From contig NZ_CP132910.1 in NCBI RefSeq assembly GCF_030846775.1, positions 4,529,001-4,593,000 on the forward strand: DNA of 64,000 nt, given 5' to 3'. Below the pieces are notes generated by a model. It was not told the DNA's origin. It ran no database searches and worked only from the letters and a program-made list of their open reading frames with translations. Both the position numbers and the translations under genes were made by a program. Source of the stretch: Geothrix sp. 21YS21S-2 (GTDB lineage: Bacteria; Acidobacteriota; Holophagae; Holophagales; Holophagaceae). Below are positions 24,796-34,135 of this stretch, piece after piece. Numbering within the stretch: the first letter of the stretch is position 1; each line of letters starts with the position of its first letter.

Positions 24796-25617
24796 TCAGG
24801 GCTTCACCTTCCGGGTGGCCAGATCGATCGTGCCGCCCTTGCGGAGGAAGTGGAGCGTCAGGCCGGTGAAGCCGCCGTTCTTCAGCTGCATGCCCCTGGA
24901 GTCGAAGACCAGGACGCCGCTGGCGCCGTGCACCGTGCCCACGCCCTTGCGCACCACCAGCGCGGTGGTCTCGTCCACGCCGATGGCCAGGACGCCGGGG
25001 AAGGTCATGCCGATGCTGAGCAGGCGGTTCTCGCGGCCCCGCTTGATGAAGTGCTGGTCGATGACCACGTCGGGGGGCAGGAAACCCATGCCTTCGCGGG
25101 TGATGTAGGCCTTGGGCCCCATCTCGCGAAGTTCCAGTTTTCCGAAGATGTCCTCGCCCACGAGCATGATCTTCGACATGATGGCGGCGCCCGCGCTGGT
25201 GCCGCCCACGACGGCGCCGTCCTGGTACTTGTCCTTGATGAGCTTGTGGAGCGGCGTCCCAACGATCTTGTCGCCCACCAGGGCCTGGTCCCCGCCGGAG
25301 AACCAGAACCCCGTGCAGCGCGCGGCGGCCTCGAGCATGGCCGGGGTGGAGGAATCCTCGCGCTTGCGCACGTCCAGGGGCACCAGGGTGATGCCGTGGG
25401 GGGGAAGGGTCTCCTTCCAGTCCTTGAGTTCCCCCTCGGGGTCCGAGGTGGCGGTGGGGATGATTCCGATGATTCCTCCCCGCCCGCCGGCGCCCTTCAG
25501 GAAGGCGTCCATGATGTCGGGCGTGGTGCCGTGGCCGCCCACGATGACCAGGGTTCCCTTGGGAGCGGCCGCGCCCAGGAGGCACGTCAGGAGGAGGAGG
25601 CAGAGACTGCGGAGCAT
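24796..25617 (-). CDS. cphE: Exported cyanophycinase (peptidase S51)
   Basis: This 273-residue protein starts with a signal peptide (MLRSLCLLLLTCLLGAAAPK), unlike intracellular CphB enzymes. The S51 core includes the nucleophile S141 in GGTSAGAA, FSGGDQ at 107-112 and the substrate-pocket motif DQHFIKRGRENRLLSIG. Cyanophycinases release beta-Asp-Arg dipeptides from cyanophycin granule polymer. Neighbouring isoaspartyl dipeptidase would split that dipeptide. The symbol follows the extracellular enzyme class; the assignment of substrate is inference. AAAGGAAG precedes the start. It lies 72 bp after the TonB receptor gene. Confidence 0.88.
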   Translation of the reverse strand: MLRSLCLLLLTCLLGAAAPKGTLVIVGGHGTTPDIMDAFLKGAGGRGGIIGIIPTATSDPEGELKDWKETLPPHGITLVPLDVRKREDSSTPAMLEAAARCTGFWFSGGDQALVGDKIVGTPLHKLIKDKYQDGAVVGGTSAGAAIMSKIMLVGEDIFGKLELREMGPKAYITREGMGFLPPDVVIDQHFIKRGRENRLLSIGMTFPGVLAIGVDETTALVVRKGVGTVHGASGVLVFDSRGMQLKNGGFTGLTLHFLRKGGTIDLATRKVKP

Positions 25618-25689
25618 GACTTCCTTTCGGCGAGGCCGCGGGCGGGGGGTCCGGAGACCCGCCGCGCCGCGCCCGTTCTTCGGATCGGA

Positions 25690-28485
25690 CTAGAAATTAT
25701 AGCGGGCACCCAGCTGGAGGCGTCGGCCCGCATCGAGGGTGGAGGGATACTTGTAGTCGACGTAGACTCCGGAGGTGTCGCTGGTGCTGGAGTTCGCCCG
25801 GGTGATGTAGCTGGTGGCGGACTGGCGGTTCAGCACGTTGAGGACCTCGACGAAGACCTCCATGCGGGCCTTCTTGGTGAAGTTGAACATCTGGGTGACG
25901 CGCAGGTCCAGGAGGGTGCGGCTGGGATAGGTCTGGCTGCCCAGGGGCTCGAGGTTCACGGCGTAGCGGGTGCCGTTGTAGGAGTCGGTGCGGTAGGTGG
26001 GCGTCCAGTGGGTGCCGCTCAGGTAGGTGAACGTGCCGGAAACGCGCATGTTCCACGGAAGCTCGTACATCCCCCGGGCCTTGAACTCGTTGTCGTTGAC
26101 GCCCGGCAGGTTCCCGTAGGAGTTGGTCTGGAGGTTGGGGTTGTAGTAGACCTTGTCGTAGCTGTCCGCGCGCTGGATGTTGCCCTTGAGGGAAGCGTGG
26201 GTGTAGCTCATGTTCACGCTCCAGGCATTCGCCAGGATCCGGTCCAGGGTGACGGTGACGGCCTCGTACTTGCGCTTGGCACTGTCGTCGTTCTTGGTGA
26301 CGTAGTTGTGGCTCTCGAGGCTGAAGTCCAGGGCGGCGTCGTAGTAGGTGCCGGGCTTCCAGATGTTGATGTTCTGGTGGTTCAGGGGGTTCACGAAGAC
26401 GTTGTAGGCGCCCTTGGGGTCGACGCCCTGGTCGGTGCGGACCAGGCTGTCCTTGAAGTCGCGCGACACATAGGAGGCGCTGGCGCTCCAGAGGGTGCCG
26501 AGCTTCTGGTCGAGGGAGACCGTGGTCTCGATCGTGTAGGGCTGGCGGGCGTTGGGGTCCACCGCGGTGATGTCGTTCACGCGCCGGTACTCGTAGTTGT
26601 CCGCGGTGCCTGGGGTGTAGTCGGGCCAGTTCTTGGGGTCGAGGACGCTGTCGATGACCGGGTAGTTGCCCCAGCTGTAGTACCGCTTCATGGGGATGGC
26701 GGACTGGATGGCGCGGTCGATGAAGTAGGTGGAGTAGCCCGCGTAGTACTTGCCCCAGTGGGCCTTCAGCATGGTCTTCTGGTCCGCCGTGACGGCGTAG
26801 GCCAGGCCCAGGCGCGGAGCGTAGGTGTTCTTGTTCCAGAGGGTCTCGCCGCCGTAGAAGCGGGCTTTGAACTGCTCGAAGCGCACGCCGGGGCTGATGG
26901 TGAGGCGGTCGTTGACGTGCCAGGTGTCCTGGGCGAAGGCGGCGAGGCGGTCCACGCGCTGGCGCACGTTCCAGCCCCCGCCCTGGATGAGATAGTCGCC
27001 GTCCAGTTCCAGGGTGCCGTCGTTATACTCGTAGATCGTCGCGTTGAGGTTCAAGTTGCCGGGGAAGCGCTCCAGCTCCTCGTCCGACGCCTGTTCGCGC
27101 TCGATGCCGAAGCGGAAGGCGTGGCTGTCGCCGGGGGTGAACAGGCCGGTCTTGAACCAGTCGAAGGTGGCCTGCACCGTGGCCCTGGACCGGTAGTTGA
27201 AGTCCTCGTAGGTGGAGTTGTTGAAGAACTCCCGGGCCGGCTTGTTGGGGTCGTACTTCCAGAGGTCGGCGGTGTCCAGGCTGAGCGCGTTGCCGCCGTA
27301 GCCGGGCATGTCGTAGCGGCCGGAGTAGCCGAAGGCCTTGACGGTCAGGACCTTGTCCGAGCCCATGGTCTGGGTCCAGGTGAGGCTGAAGGAGCGGTTC
27401 GGGGCGGATTCCTTCTGGGTGGCGATGGGCATGGTGTACTTGTCGATGTAGCGCCGGTCCCGGCCCACGTAGTCGTGCTCGGCCAGGAACTCGATGGTGG
27501 TGCTGGTCGTGGGGGCCCAGGTGAGCTTGGCCAGGGCCATGACCTTCTGGTCGCGTTCGGGAAGCTCGGCGCCCGTGGGGGTGCTCTGGATCTCGGACCG
27601 CTCGGCGGAGACGAAGAACCACAGCTTGTCCTTGATGATGGGGCCGCCCACGCTGGCGGCCACGTCCCAGTTCTTGGAGGGGAGGATGTTCTTGTCCTCG
27701 GGCGGCAGGTCGGGGTGGTTGGCGTTGATTCGGGCCTGCCATTTGGAATCTGCGTAGTAGGCGCTTACCGTGCCTTCGAAGGTGTTGCCGCCGCGCTTGA
27801 CCAGGCCGTTGACGAAGCCGCCCATGTAGCCGCCGAATTCGGCGTTGGCGCCCAGGCCGGCCACCTGCACTTCGGAGAACCAGTCGATGTTGGGGTAGAT
27901 CCACACCGTGCCGCCGGAGGGATCGCTGATGTTCACGCCGTCCATCATGTAGGCGTTCTCGCCCGAGTAGCCGCCCCAGGCCCTGTTCCCGTTGACGCCG
28001 GGGGTCAGGTCCATGATGGCGGTGATCGTGCGGTCCACGGGCAGGGTGGCCAGGGCCGCGGTGTCGAAGTTCTGGGTCTGGCCCACCGCGGCGTCGTCGA
28101 CGCGGGCGGAGGTGGCCACCACCTCCACCGTGGCGCCGGCGTTGGCGGCCGGCAGCCGCCAGTTCACCGTGGCGGTGCGGCCCAGCTCCAGGAGGGCGGT
28201 CTGGGTCTGGGTCATCAGGCCCTTGGCCGACACGGCGATCCTGAAGGTGCCGGGAGGAAGGGCCGCGAAGCGGTAGAGGCCGTTCTCGGCGCTGACCGTG
28301 GACCTCTCGCCGCCGATCATGGTGGCGGAATTGATGCGGACCAGGGCGCCGGCCACGGGCTTGCCGGAGGCGTCCTTGATCACGCCGCTGAGGGCCGACG
28401 TGGAGCTGGTCTGCGCCACCAGGGCGGTGGGGACAGCCACGAGTGCGAATGCAAAAAGGGTAAGGGACCCACGAGATCTCGGCAC
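25690..28485 (-). CDS. TonB-dependent outer-membrane receptor with carboxypeptidase-regulatory-like N-terminus (Oar-like)
   Basis: This 931-residue outer-membrane protein has a signal peptide (about 1-24). A CarboxypepD_reg-like beta-sandwich follows (GVIKDASGKPVAGALVRI), then a plug domain with YMMDGVNISDPSGGT, then a long beta-barrel ending in an aromatic residue (LQLGARYNF). I chose GTG 28485 because AAAGGAGG sits 6-7 nt upstream; the ATG at 28536 would add a non-signal leader. It would import large substrates with TonB energy. Its position at the head of the cyanophycinase/peptidase genes suggests peptide uptake, which is inference. Confidence 0.92.
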   Translation of the reverse strand: MPRSRGSLTLFAFALVAVPTALVAQTSSTSALSGVIKDASGKPVAGALVRINSATMIGGERSTVSAENGLYRFAALPPGTFRIAVSAKGLMTQTQTALLELGRTATVNWRLPAANAGATVEVVATSARVDDAAVGQTQNFDTAALATLPVDRTITAIMDLTPGVNGNRAWGGYSGENAYMMDGVNISDPSGGTVWIYPNIDWFSEVQVAGLGANAEFGGYMGGFVNGLVKRGGNTFEGTVSAYYADSKWQARINANHPDLPPEDKNILPSKNWDVAASVGGPIIKDKLWFFVSAERSEIQSTPTGAELPERDQKVMALAKLTWAPTTSTTIEFLAEHDYVGRDRRYIDKYTMPIATQKESAPNRSFSLTWTQTMGSDKVLTVKAFGYSGRYDMPGYGGNALSLDTADLWKYDPNKPAREFFNNSTYEDFNYRSRATVQATFDWFKTGLFTPGDSHAFRFGIEREQASDEELERFPGNLNLNATIYEYNDGTLELDGDYLIQGGGWNVRQRVDRLAAFAQDTWHVNDRLTISPGVRFEQFKARFYGGETLWNKNTYAPRLGLAYAVTADQKTMLKAHWGKYYAGYSTYFIDRAIQSAIPMKRYYSWGNYPVIDSVLDPKNWPDYTPGTADNYEYRRVNDITAVDPNARQPYTIETTVSLDQKLGTLWSASASYVSRDFKDSLVRTDQGVDPKGAYNVFVNPLNHQNINIWKPGTYYDAALDFSLESHNYVTKNDDSAKRKYEAVTVTLDRILANAWSVNMSYTHASLKGNIQRADSYDKVYYNPNLQTNSYGNLPGVNDNEFKARGMYELPWNMRVSGTFTYLSGTHWTPTYRTDSYNGTRYAVNLEPLGSQTYPSRTLLDLRVTQMFNFTKKARMEVFVEVLNVLNRQSATSYITRANSSTSDTSGVYVDYKYPSTLDAGRRLQLGARYNF

Positions 28486-28705
28486 AGAGCCTCCTTTGGC
28501 TGTTGATTGGTGACTGAAAGAATAATTTCCATTCACGTGAAATCAAGAAAAAAAGTTACATGATTTCAAAATCGAGAAACTATTTTTCAAGTCATCTATT
28601 TTCAGCTTTTAGCAATGAGATTGAGACTCTGTATTTTGTTGCTTTCGGGTCACGGTTTTCAACAAGCGACAGACATGTAAAAAAAACTTCATTTCCGGCG
28701 CCCCG
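28486..28705. promoter_or_regulatory. AT-rich upstream region of the TonB receptor operon
   Basis: About 190 bp between the receptor start and the preceding same-strand gene are far more AT-rich than the surrounding coding DNA, with several A and T runs. It should hold the promoter of the receptor-peptidase cluster. Several TTGAAA-like hexamers occur, but no pair could be chosen with confidence. A 64-codon open frame here has no ribosome-binding site and is not called. Confidence 0.45.
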
Positions 28706-30196
28706 TCAGCCGTGGGCGCCGGTTCCCGTCACTTCCGGCGCCCCGTCCCGGTAGTCCGCGAACCACTCCGAGAGGGCCTGGACCTGGGCGAGGATGGCCT
28801 CCGGACGGGTGCCGTCCCGCCACGGGAGGAGCTGCCCGTCCAGCTTCAGCACCGCGCCGTGGGCCACCACCGTATCCACCTCCGAGCCGTCCGCGGCCCA
28901 GATGAGGTTCTCCGTGACGTTGTCCAGGCGGGTGGGGACCATGTTGGGCCGGGCCAGATCGACGAGCACCCAGTCCGCCTGCCGCCCCGGGGCCAGCTCG
29001 CCCTGGTTGAGGCGCAGGATCTGGTTGGGGGCGACCGTGATCATCTCCATCAGCTGCTGGGAGGGCAGGAGGGTGGCGTCCTGGTGCAGGGCCTTCTGGT
29101 ACTGGGAGGCCAGGCGCGCCGCGGCGAGGATGTTCTGGTTGTCGGCGGAGCCGGAACCGTCCGTGGAGATGGCGACGCGCACGCCGGCCTTGAGCATGTC
29201 GATGAGGGGGGGCATGCCCGAGCCGAGGATGGTGTTGGCCAGCGGGTTGTGCACCACCGCGGCGCCGCTGCGGGCGATGAGCTCGATGTCCCGCGGGCCG
29301 CAGTTCACCTGATGGGCCAGGACGGTGCCTTCGTCCAGGATGCCGATCTCCTGGAAGTACTCCACCGGCGTGAGGCCGGGCTCGATGGATTCCGTGAACC
29401 ACTTCGTGGTGCGCGGCTCCTCGGAACTGTGGATGTGGAAGAGGGTCCCGTGGTCCCGGGCCCAGGCCTTCTGGGGCACGAGCACGGCCCGGCTGTTGGA
29501 GAAGCACTGGTCGGGCCCGGGCACGAAGCGGGTGCGCTCGCACCCGGCCTGGATCTCCAGGGCCTTCTCCAGGCGCGCGACGGCGTCGCCGGGCCGGTCC
29601 AGGAGCTCCCTGGCGTAGAACCGGTCCTGGCCGCCCACCGCCACGATCATGGTGGTGCCCGCGGCCTCGTTGGCCTGGGCGATGTCCTCCAGGTGGTACT
29701 TGTTCCAGTTGCAGTGGTGGACCATGGAGGCGGTGATGCCGTAGTGGATGTCGCACAGGCGCGCCATGCGGTAGGTGGCCGCCTGGGGGGTGCAGCCCAG
29801 GCGCTCGCGGAGCTCCTCCCTCCGGGCGTTGAGGAAGCCCGTGAAGGGGTTCACGGCGTGGTCAAGCCAGGCGGTGAGGGGCTCGTCCCGGGCGATCCCG
29901 ATGAGGGGCTGCTCGTGGTCGTGGCCGTGGGCCTTCACGAAGGCGGGGAGCAGGACCATGTCCTGCATGGGCACCGGGTCGCCGGAGGGCACCTCCCGCC
30001 GGGTGTGCAGGACGCGCAGGCGGGTGCCCCAGGTATCGGCCAGGCGCCTGCCCACGGCCGGGTCGTAGGGGCCGGCCTCGAGGATCTCCCCGTTCCGGGC
30101 GAGGACGTAGCCGTCGTGGATCCGGAGGGACCGGTCCGGTGCGGCCAGGGGGAGCATGAAGCGGCAGCGGCAGACGAGGAGGTTGGGCTCGTTCAT
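28706..30196 (-). CDS. ATZ/TRZ-type amidohydrolase, probable nucleobase/aminohydrolase
   Basis: This 496-residue metal-dependent hydrolase has PAFVKAHGHDHEQ at strand 1, HIHSSEE, LAHQVNC and the catalytic STDGSGS Asp, as in guanine deaminase and chlorohydrolase-type enzymes. VVHNPLANTILGSGMPPLIDML is the family segment preceding it. It would remove an amino group or open an amide on a ring compound. Its divergent neighbours are a BMP-type transporter and a molybdenum hydroxylase, so a purine deaminase such as guanine deaminase is the favoured role. ATG 30196 has AGGAG at 5-6 nt. The exact substrate is unproven. Confidence 0.85.
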   Translation of the reverse strand: MNEPNLLVCRCRFMLPLAAPDRSLRIHDGYVLARNGEILEAGPYDPAVGRRLADTWGTRLRVLHTRREVPSGDPVPMQDMVLLPAFVKAHGHDHEQPLIGIARDEPLTAWLDHAVNPFTGFLNARREELRERLGCTPQAATYRMARLCDIHYGITASMVHHCNWNKYHLEDIAQANEAAGTTMIVAVGGQDRFYARELLDRPGDAVARLEKALEIQAGCERTRFVPGPDQCFSNSRAVLVPQKAWARDHGTLFHIHSSEEPRTTKWFTESIEPGLTPVEYFQEIGILDEGTVLAHQVNCGPRDIELIARSGAAVVHNPLANTILGSGMPPLIDMLKAGVRVAISTDGSGSADNQNILAAARLASQYQKALHQDATLLPSQQLMEMITVAPNQILRLNQGELAPGRQADWVLVDLARPNMVPTRLDNVTENLIWAADGSEVDTVVAHGAVLKLDGQLLPWRDGTRPEAILAQVQALSEWFADYRDGAPEVTGTGAHG

Positions 30197-30547
30197 GGGG
30201 GCTCCTGGCGGCGGAAGGGGTGTGACTGCTGTCATTTTCCGGGTGGGCGTGTTGATTTTAATATTGGTAATGATAAGGTTATAGACACGGTGCGACGGCT
30301 GGGGAAACCTGGGCGGTTCATGACTGAAAATATTTTGACACGATGGTCTCTTTTTTGTTTATCCTCACTTCCATACCGCGTCCAGTGACTCTTTCTCTTC
30401 CTGCCCTGCCTTGAAACGACCTCTCGGTCATAATTTAAGGCAACGCCATTGGGTTGGTGAAATAATCAATTAATACGGCGATCCTCCCGCAGCTCGGGAC
30501 TCGCCCGGAAGTTGCCGGACCGAACGTCAGCCTGTGTGGGATCACCA
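30197..30547. promoter_or_regulatory. 351-bp divergent intergenic region with structured leader
   Basis: The region separates the amidohydrolase (minus) from the transporter operon (plus). The left two thirds are AT-rich. TTGACA at 30335-30340 with TTTATC 17 bp later is a modest promoter candidate for the plus strand. Just before the transporter start are two hairpins. One pairs GGCGA (30477-30481) with TCGCC (30501-30505) around an inner TCCCG/CGGGA stem. The second is CCGG-AAGTTG-CCGG (30505-30518). I could not match a known purine riboswitch core. Confidence 0.5.
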
Positions 30548-32104
30548 ATGCCGAACGCGCAATCCGAGACACCGCGGCTAGTCATCAAGGGGGTCAGCAA
30601 GATCTACCCCTCGGTCATCGCCAACGACAACGTCGACCTGACGATCATGCCCGGGGAGATCCGGGCCGTCCTGGGCGAGAACGGGGCGGGCAAGTCGACC
30701 CTGATGAAGATCATCTATGGCGTCACCCGCCCGGACAAGGGCGAGATCCTCTGGGAGGGCAGGCCGGTGTCGGTGCAGAACCCCGCCCATGCCCGGGAAC
30801 TGGGCATCGGGATGGTGTTCCAGCACTTCTCCCTCTTCGAGACCCTCACGGTGGCCCAGAACGTGGCCCTGGCCGTCCCCGGCAGGCTCGACCTGGCCGG
30901 GCTCTCCAGGCGGATCGAGGAGATCTCGGAGAAGTACGGGCTGCCGGTGGACCCGCGCAGGCTGGTGCACGCCCTTAGCGTCGGCGAGCGCCAGCGGGTG
31001 GAGATCATCCGCTGCCTGCTGCAGAACCCCCGCCTGCTCATCCTGGACGAGCCCACTTCCGTGCTGACGCCCCAGGCGGTGCGCAAGCTCTTCGAGACGC
31101 TGCGCCAGCTGGCCTCGGAAGGGGTCAGCATCCTCTACATCAGCCACAAGCTGGACGAGATCCAGGAGCTGTGCCACACCGCCACGGTGCTGCGCAACGG
31201 CCGGGTGACGGGCCACTGCACCCCCTCCCAGGAGACCCCGAAGACCATGGCCCGCCTGATGATCGGCGAGGACCTGCCCACCTTCCGGCACGGGGAGCCC
31301 GAGGAGGGCCGGGAGGTGCGCCTGCGCATCGACGGCCTCACCGTCAAGTCCGACGACCCCTTCGGCGTGGACCTCAAGGACATCCGCCTGGAAGTCCACA
31401 GCGGCGAAATCGTGGGCATCGCCGGCGTCTCGGGCAACGGCCAGCAGGAGCTGCTCCGGGCCATCTCCGGCGAGGAGCCGGTGCTGGACAAGCGCTGGAT
31501 CCACGTCTGCGGCGTGCCCGCGGGCCGCATGAACGCCTCCAGGCGCCGGGCCCTGGGCATGTGCTTCGTGCCCGAGGAGCGCCTGGGCCGGGGCGCGGTG
31601 CCGCGCCTCTCCCTGACGGACAACGTGCTGCTCACCGCCTTCCGCCGGAAGATGGTGCGCTTCGGCATGATCCGCCGCAAGGCGGCCAAGAGCTTCGCCG
31701 ACGACTGCATCCGGCTGTTCGACGTCAAGTGCGGCGGGGCGGGGAGCGAGGCCAAGTCCCTGTCCGGCGGCAACCTCCAGAAGTTCATCGTGGGCCGGGA
31801 GATCCTCCAGGAGCCCAAGGTCCTGGTGCTGGCCCAGCCCACCTGGGGCGTGGACGTGGGCGCGGCCTCCTTCATCCGGCAGCAGCTGCTCGGCCTCCGG
31901 GAGACCGGCACCGCCGTCCTGGTGATCTCCGAGGAGCTGGACGAACTGTTCGAGATCTGCGACCGCCTCGTGGTGATCGCCAAGGGCCGCCTTTCGCCTT
32001 CCAAGGCCACCTCGGACACGGGCGTGGAGGAAGTGGGCGTCTGGATGAGCGGAATGTGGCCGGACGCGGAACCCGCCAAGGATGAGGCGCCTCATGTGGC
32101 TTAA
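30548..32104 (+). CDS. Nucleoside/purine ABC transporter, double ATP-binding protein (BMP-type)
   Basis: This 518-residue protein has two ABC domains in tandem. The first has Walker A GENGAGKST, signature ALSVGERQR and Walker B LLILDEPTS. The second has a degenerate Walker A (GVSGNGQQE), signature LSGGNLQK, and LAQPTWGVDVGA. One active and one degenerate site is typical of carbohydrate- and nucleoside-type importers. ATG 30548 is chosen; an in-frame TTG at 30512 lies inside the leader hairpin. No strong ribosome-binding site is seen. It powers the two permeases that follow. Confidence 0.94.
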   Translation: MPNAQSETPRLVIKGVSKIYPSVIANDNVDLTIMPGEIRAVLGENGAGKSTLMKIIYGVTRPDKGEILWEGRPVSVQNPAHARELGIGMVFQHFSLFETLTVAQNVALAVPGRLDLAGLSRRIEEISEKYGLPVDPRRLVHALSVGERQRVEIIRCLLQNPRLLILDEPTSVLTPQAVRKLFETLRQLASEGVSILYISHKLDEIQELCHTATVLRNGRVTGHCTPSQETPKTMARLMIGEDLPTFRHGEPEEGREVRLRIDGLTVKSDDPFGVDLKDIRLEVHSGEIVGIAGVSGNGQQELLRAISGEEPVLDKRWIHVCGVPAGRMNASRRRALGMCFVPEERLGRGAVPRLSLTDNVLLTAFRRKMVRFGMIRRKAAKSFADDCIRLFDVKCGGAGSEAKSLSGGNLQKFIVGREILQEPKVLVLAQPTWGVDVGAASFIRQQLLGLRETGTAVLVISEELDELFEICDRLVVIAKGRLSPSKATSDTGVEEVGVWMSGMWPDAEPAKDEAPHVA

Positions 32105-33152
32105 GTTCGAACAGCGTCCCGAACCCTCCCGGCTCATGCGCTACCTGTCCCCGCTCCTCGCGGTGGGCCTGATGGTGGCCTCGGGCATGCTCCTCTTCCA
32201 CCTCCTGGGCAAGAGCCCGGTCGAGGGGTTCAAGGTCTTCTTCCTGAACCCCATCCAGGACAAGTACGGCATCGCCGAGCTGTTCCTGAAGGCCACGCCC
32301 CTCATCCTCTGCGCGGTGGGCCTGGCGGTGGGCTTCCGGGGCAACATCTGGAACATCGGCGCCGAGGGCCAGCTGCTCATCGGCGCCCTGGCCGGGGGAG
32401 GCCTGGCCCTCCACTTCCACGACACCAGCAGCCTTCTCCTGCTGCCGGCCATGATCATCGCCGGGGCCCTGGGCGGCATGTTCTGGGCCGCCATCCCGGC
32501 CTGGCTGAAGACGCGGTTCAACGCCAACGAGATCCTCACGAGCCTGATGCTGGTCTACATCGCCGAGCTGATCGTGTCCTGGCTGGTGCACGGCCCCTGG
32601 ATGGACCCCGACGGGTTCAACTTCCCCCAGACCCGGCTGTTCCAGGCCAAGGCCACCATGCCCATCCTGGTGGCGGGCACCCGCGTGAACGCCGGACTCC
32701 TCATCGCCATCGGCGCGCTCATCGCGGGCTGGATCTTCATGAACCGCAGCTTCATGGGCTACCAGATGAAGGTCGCGGGCCAGGCGGAGAACGCCGGGCG
32801 CTACGCGGGCTTCTCGGCGCGGCGCACCGTGTGGATCGGCATGCTGGTGGGCGGGGCCATGGCCGGCATCGCGGGCGTGGCCGAGATCGCCGGTCCCGTG
32901 GGGCAGATCACCGAGCACATCTCGCCGGGGTACGGCTTCGCGGCCATGATCGTGGCCTTCGTGGGCCGCCTGGACCCCATCGGCATCTTCTTCTCCGGGC
33001 TCCTGATGGCCCTCCTCTACCTGGGCGGGGAGCAGGCCCAGCAGTACCTGGCCCTCCCCTACTCCATCTCGAAGGTGTTCCAGGGCCTGCTGCTGTTCTT
33101 CCTGCTCTGTTCGGACGTCTTCATCACCCATCGCATCCGCTGGAAGAAATAG
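32094..33152 (+). CDS. Nucleoside/purine ABC transporter permease 1
   Basis: This 352-residue integral membrane protein has about nine to ten membrane segments and the BPD_transp_2 signature region (GFRGNIWNIGAEGQLLIGAL). It overlaps the ATPase gene by 11 bp. ATG 32094 follows GAGG at good spacing; ATG 32082 would add four residues. With the second permease it forms the heterodimeric channel of a BMP-type importer (NupP/YufP-like). Confidence 0.93.
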   Translation: MWLKFEQRPEPSRLMRYLSPLLAVGLMVASGMLLFHLLGKSPVEGFKVFFLNPIQDKYGIAELFLKATPLILCAVGLAVGFRGNIWNIGAEGQLLIGALAGGGLALHFHDTSSLLLLPAMIIAGALGGMFWAAIPAWLKTRFNANEILTSLMLVYIAELIVSWLVHGPWMDPDGFNFPQTRLFQAKATMPILVAGTRVNAGLLIAIGALIAGWIFMNRSFMGYQMKVAGQAENAGRYAGFSARRTVWIGMLVGGAMAGIAGVAEIAGPVGQITEHISPGYGFAAMIVAFVGRLDPIGIFFSGLLMALLYLGGEQAQQYLALPYSISKVFQGLLLFFLLCSDVFITHRIRWKK

Positions 33153-33161
33153 GAGATCGTG

Positions 33162-34094
33162 ATGCAGCCAAGTCTCCTTTCCTCCATCCTGTTCGCCACC
33201 ATCGTGGCCGGCACCCCGCTGATCATCACCGCCGTGGGCGAGCTCGTCACGGAGAAGTCCGGCGTCCTGAACCTGGGCGCCGAGGGCATCATGTCCATGG
33301 GGGCCGTGGCCGCCTTCGCCGTCACCGTCCATACGGGCAATCCCATCCTGGGCATCCTGGCCGGCATGGTCGCGGGCATGGGCATGGGCCTCATCTTCGC
33401 CGTCGCGGCGCTGACCTTCATGGCCAACCAGGTCGCCTCCGGCCTGGCGCTGTCCATCTTCGGGGTGGGCCTTTCCGCCTTCATCGGCAAGCCCTACGAG
33501 TCCCAGACCCTGCCCAGCGTCGCCGCCTGGAACGTCCCGGGCCTGCACAAGATCCCCCTGCTGGGCCACGCGTTCTTCGAGCACCAGGGGCTGGTGTACT
33601 TCTCCTGGGCCCTCCTGGGCGCGGTGGCGTGGTTCCTGTACCGCAGCCGCCTTGGCCTCGTGCTGAGGGCGGTGGGCGAGGCCCCCGTGGCCGCTCATTC
33701 GGTCGGCTACAACGTGGTGCGGATCCGATACGTGGCTGTCATCTTCGGCGGCGCCATGGCCGGCATCGGCGGCGCCTTCCTGTCCGTCTTCTACACCCCG
33801 CTGTGGGTGGAGGGAATGGTGGCCGGCCGCGGCTGGATCGCATTGGCCCTGGTGGTTTTCGCCACCTGGCGGCCCGCGCGGGTGATGGTGGGCGCCTACC
33901 TGTTCGGTGGCTGCATGATCACCCAGATGTTCGTGCAGGGCTCCGGGATCCAGCTGAACATCCCGTCCCAATTCCTTTCGGCCCTGCCCTACGCGGCCAC
34001 TATCATTGTCCTGGTCATCATCTCCCACAACAAGAACACCATCCGGCTCAATTCCCCCGCTTCGCTGGGCCAGCCCTTCAGTCCCGAAGCCTGA
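33162..34094 (+). CDS. Nucleoside/purine ABC transporter permease 2
   Basis: This 310-residue membrane protein has about eight to nine membrane segments and the paralogous motif EKSGVLNLGAEGIMSMGAV near the N-terminus. ATG 33162 is placed 6 nt after AGGAG, which overlaps the preceding stop; a GTG at 33159 is the alternative. It pairs with permease 1. Confidence 0.93.
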   Translation: MQPSLLSSILFATIVAGTPLIITAVGELVTEKSGVLNLGAEGIMSMGAVAAFAVTVHTGNPILGILAGMVAGMGMGLIFAVAALTFMANQVASGLALSIFGVGLSAFIGKPYESQTLPSVAAWNVPGLHKIPLLGHAFFEHQGLVYFSWALLGAVAWFLYRSRLGLVLRAVGEAPVAAHSVGYNVVRIRYVAVIFGGAMAGIGGAFLSVFYTPLWVEGMVAGRGWIALALVVFATWRPARVMVGAYLFGGCMITQMFVQGSGIQLNIPSQFLSALPYAATIIVLVIISHNKNTIRLNSPASLGQPFSPEA

Positions 34095-34135
34095 ATTATT
34101 TCCCCCCCCCACCTCAATCCTTCTGGAGGAATCAC

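Noticed and set aside
28560-28754. A 64-codon plus-strand frame in the AT-rich gap
   Set aside because: No ribosome-binding site, it runs over the end of the amidohydrolase gene, and its composition is that of a promoter region.
30197-30547. A guanine/xanthine riboswitch
   Set aside because: The expected conserved junction bases of purine riboswitches could not be found on either strand, so only unnamed hairpins are reported.
31872-34112. A 746-codon minus-strand frame opposite the transporter genes
   Set aside because: Low-complexity His/Gly/Asp-rich translation with no family motif, opposite well-supported ABC transporter genes.
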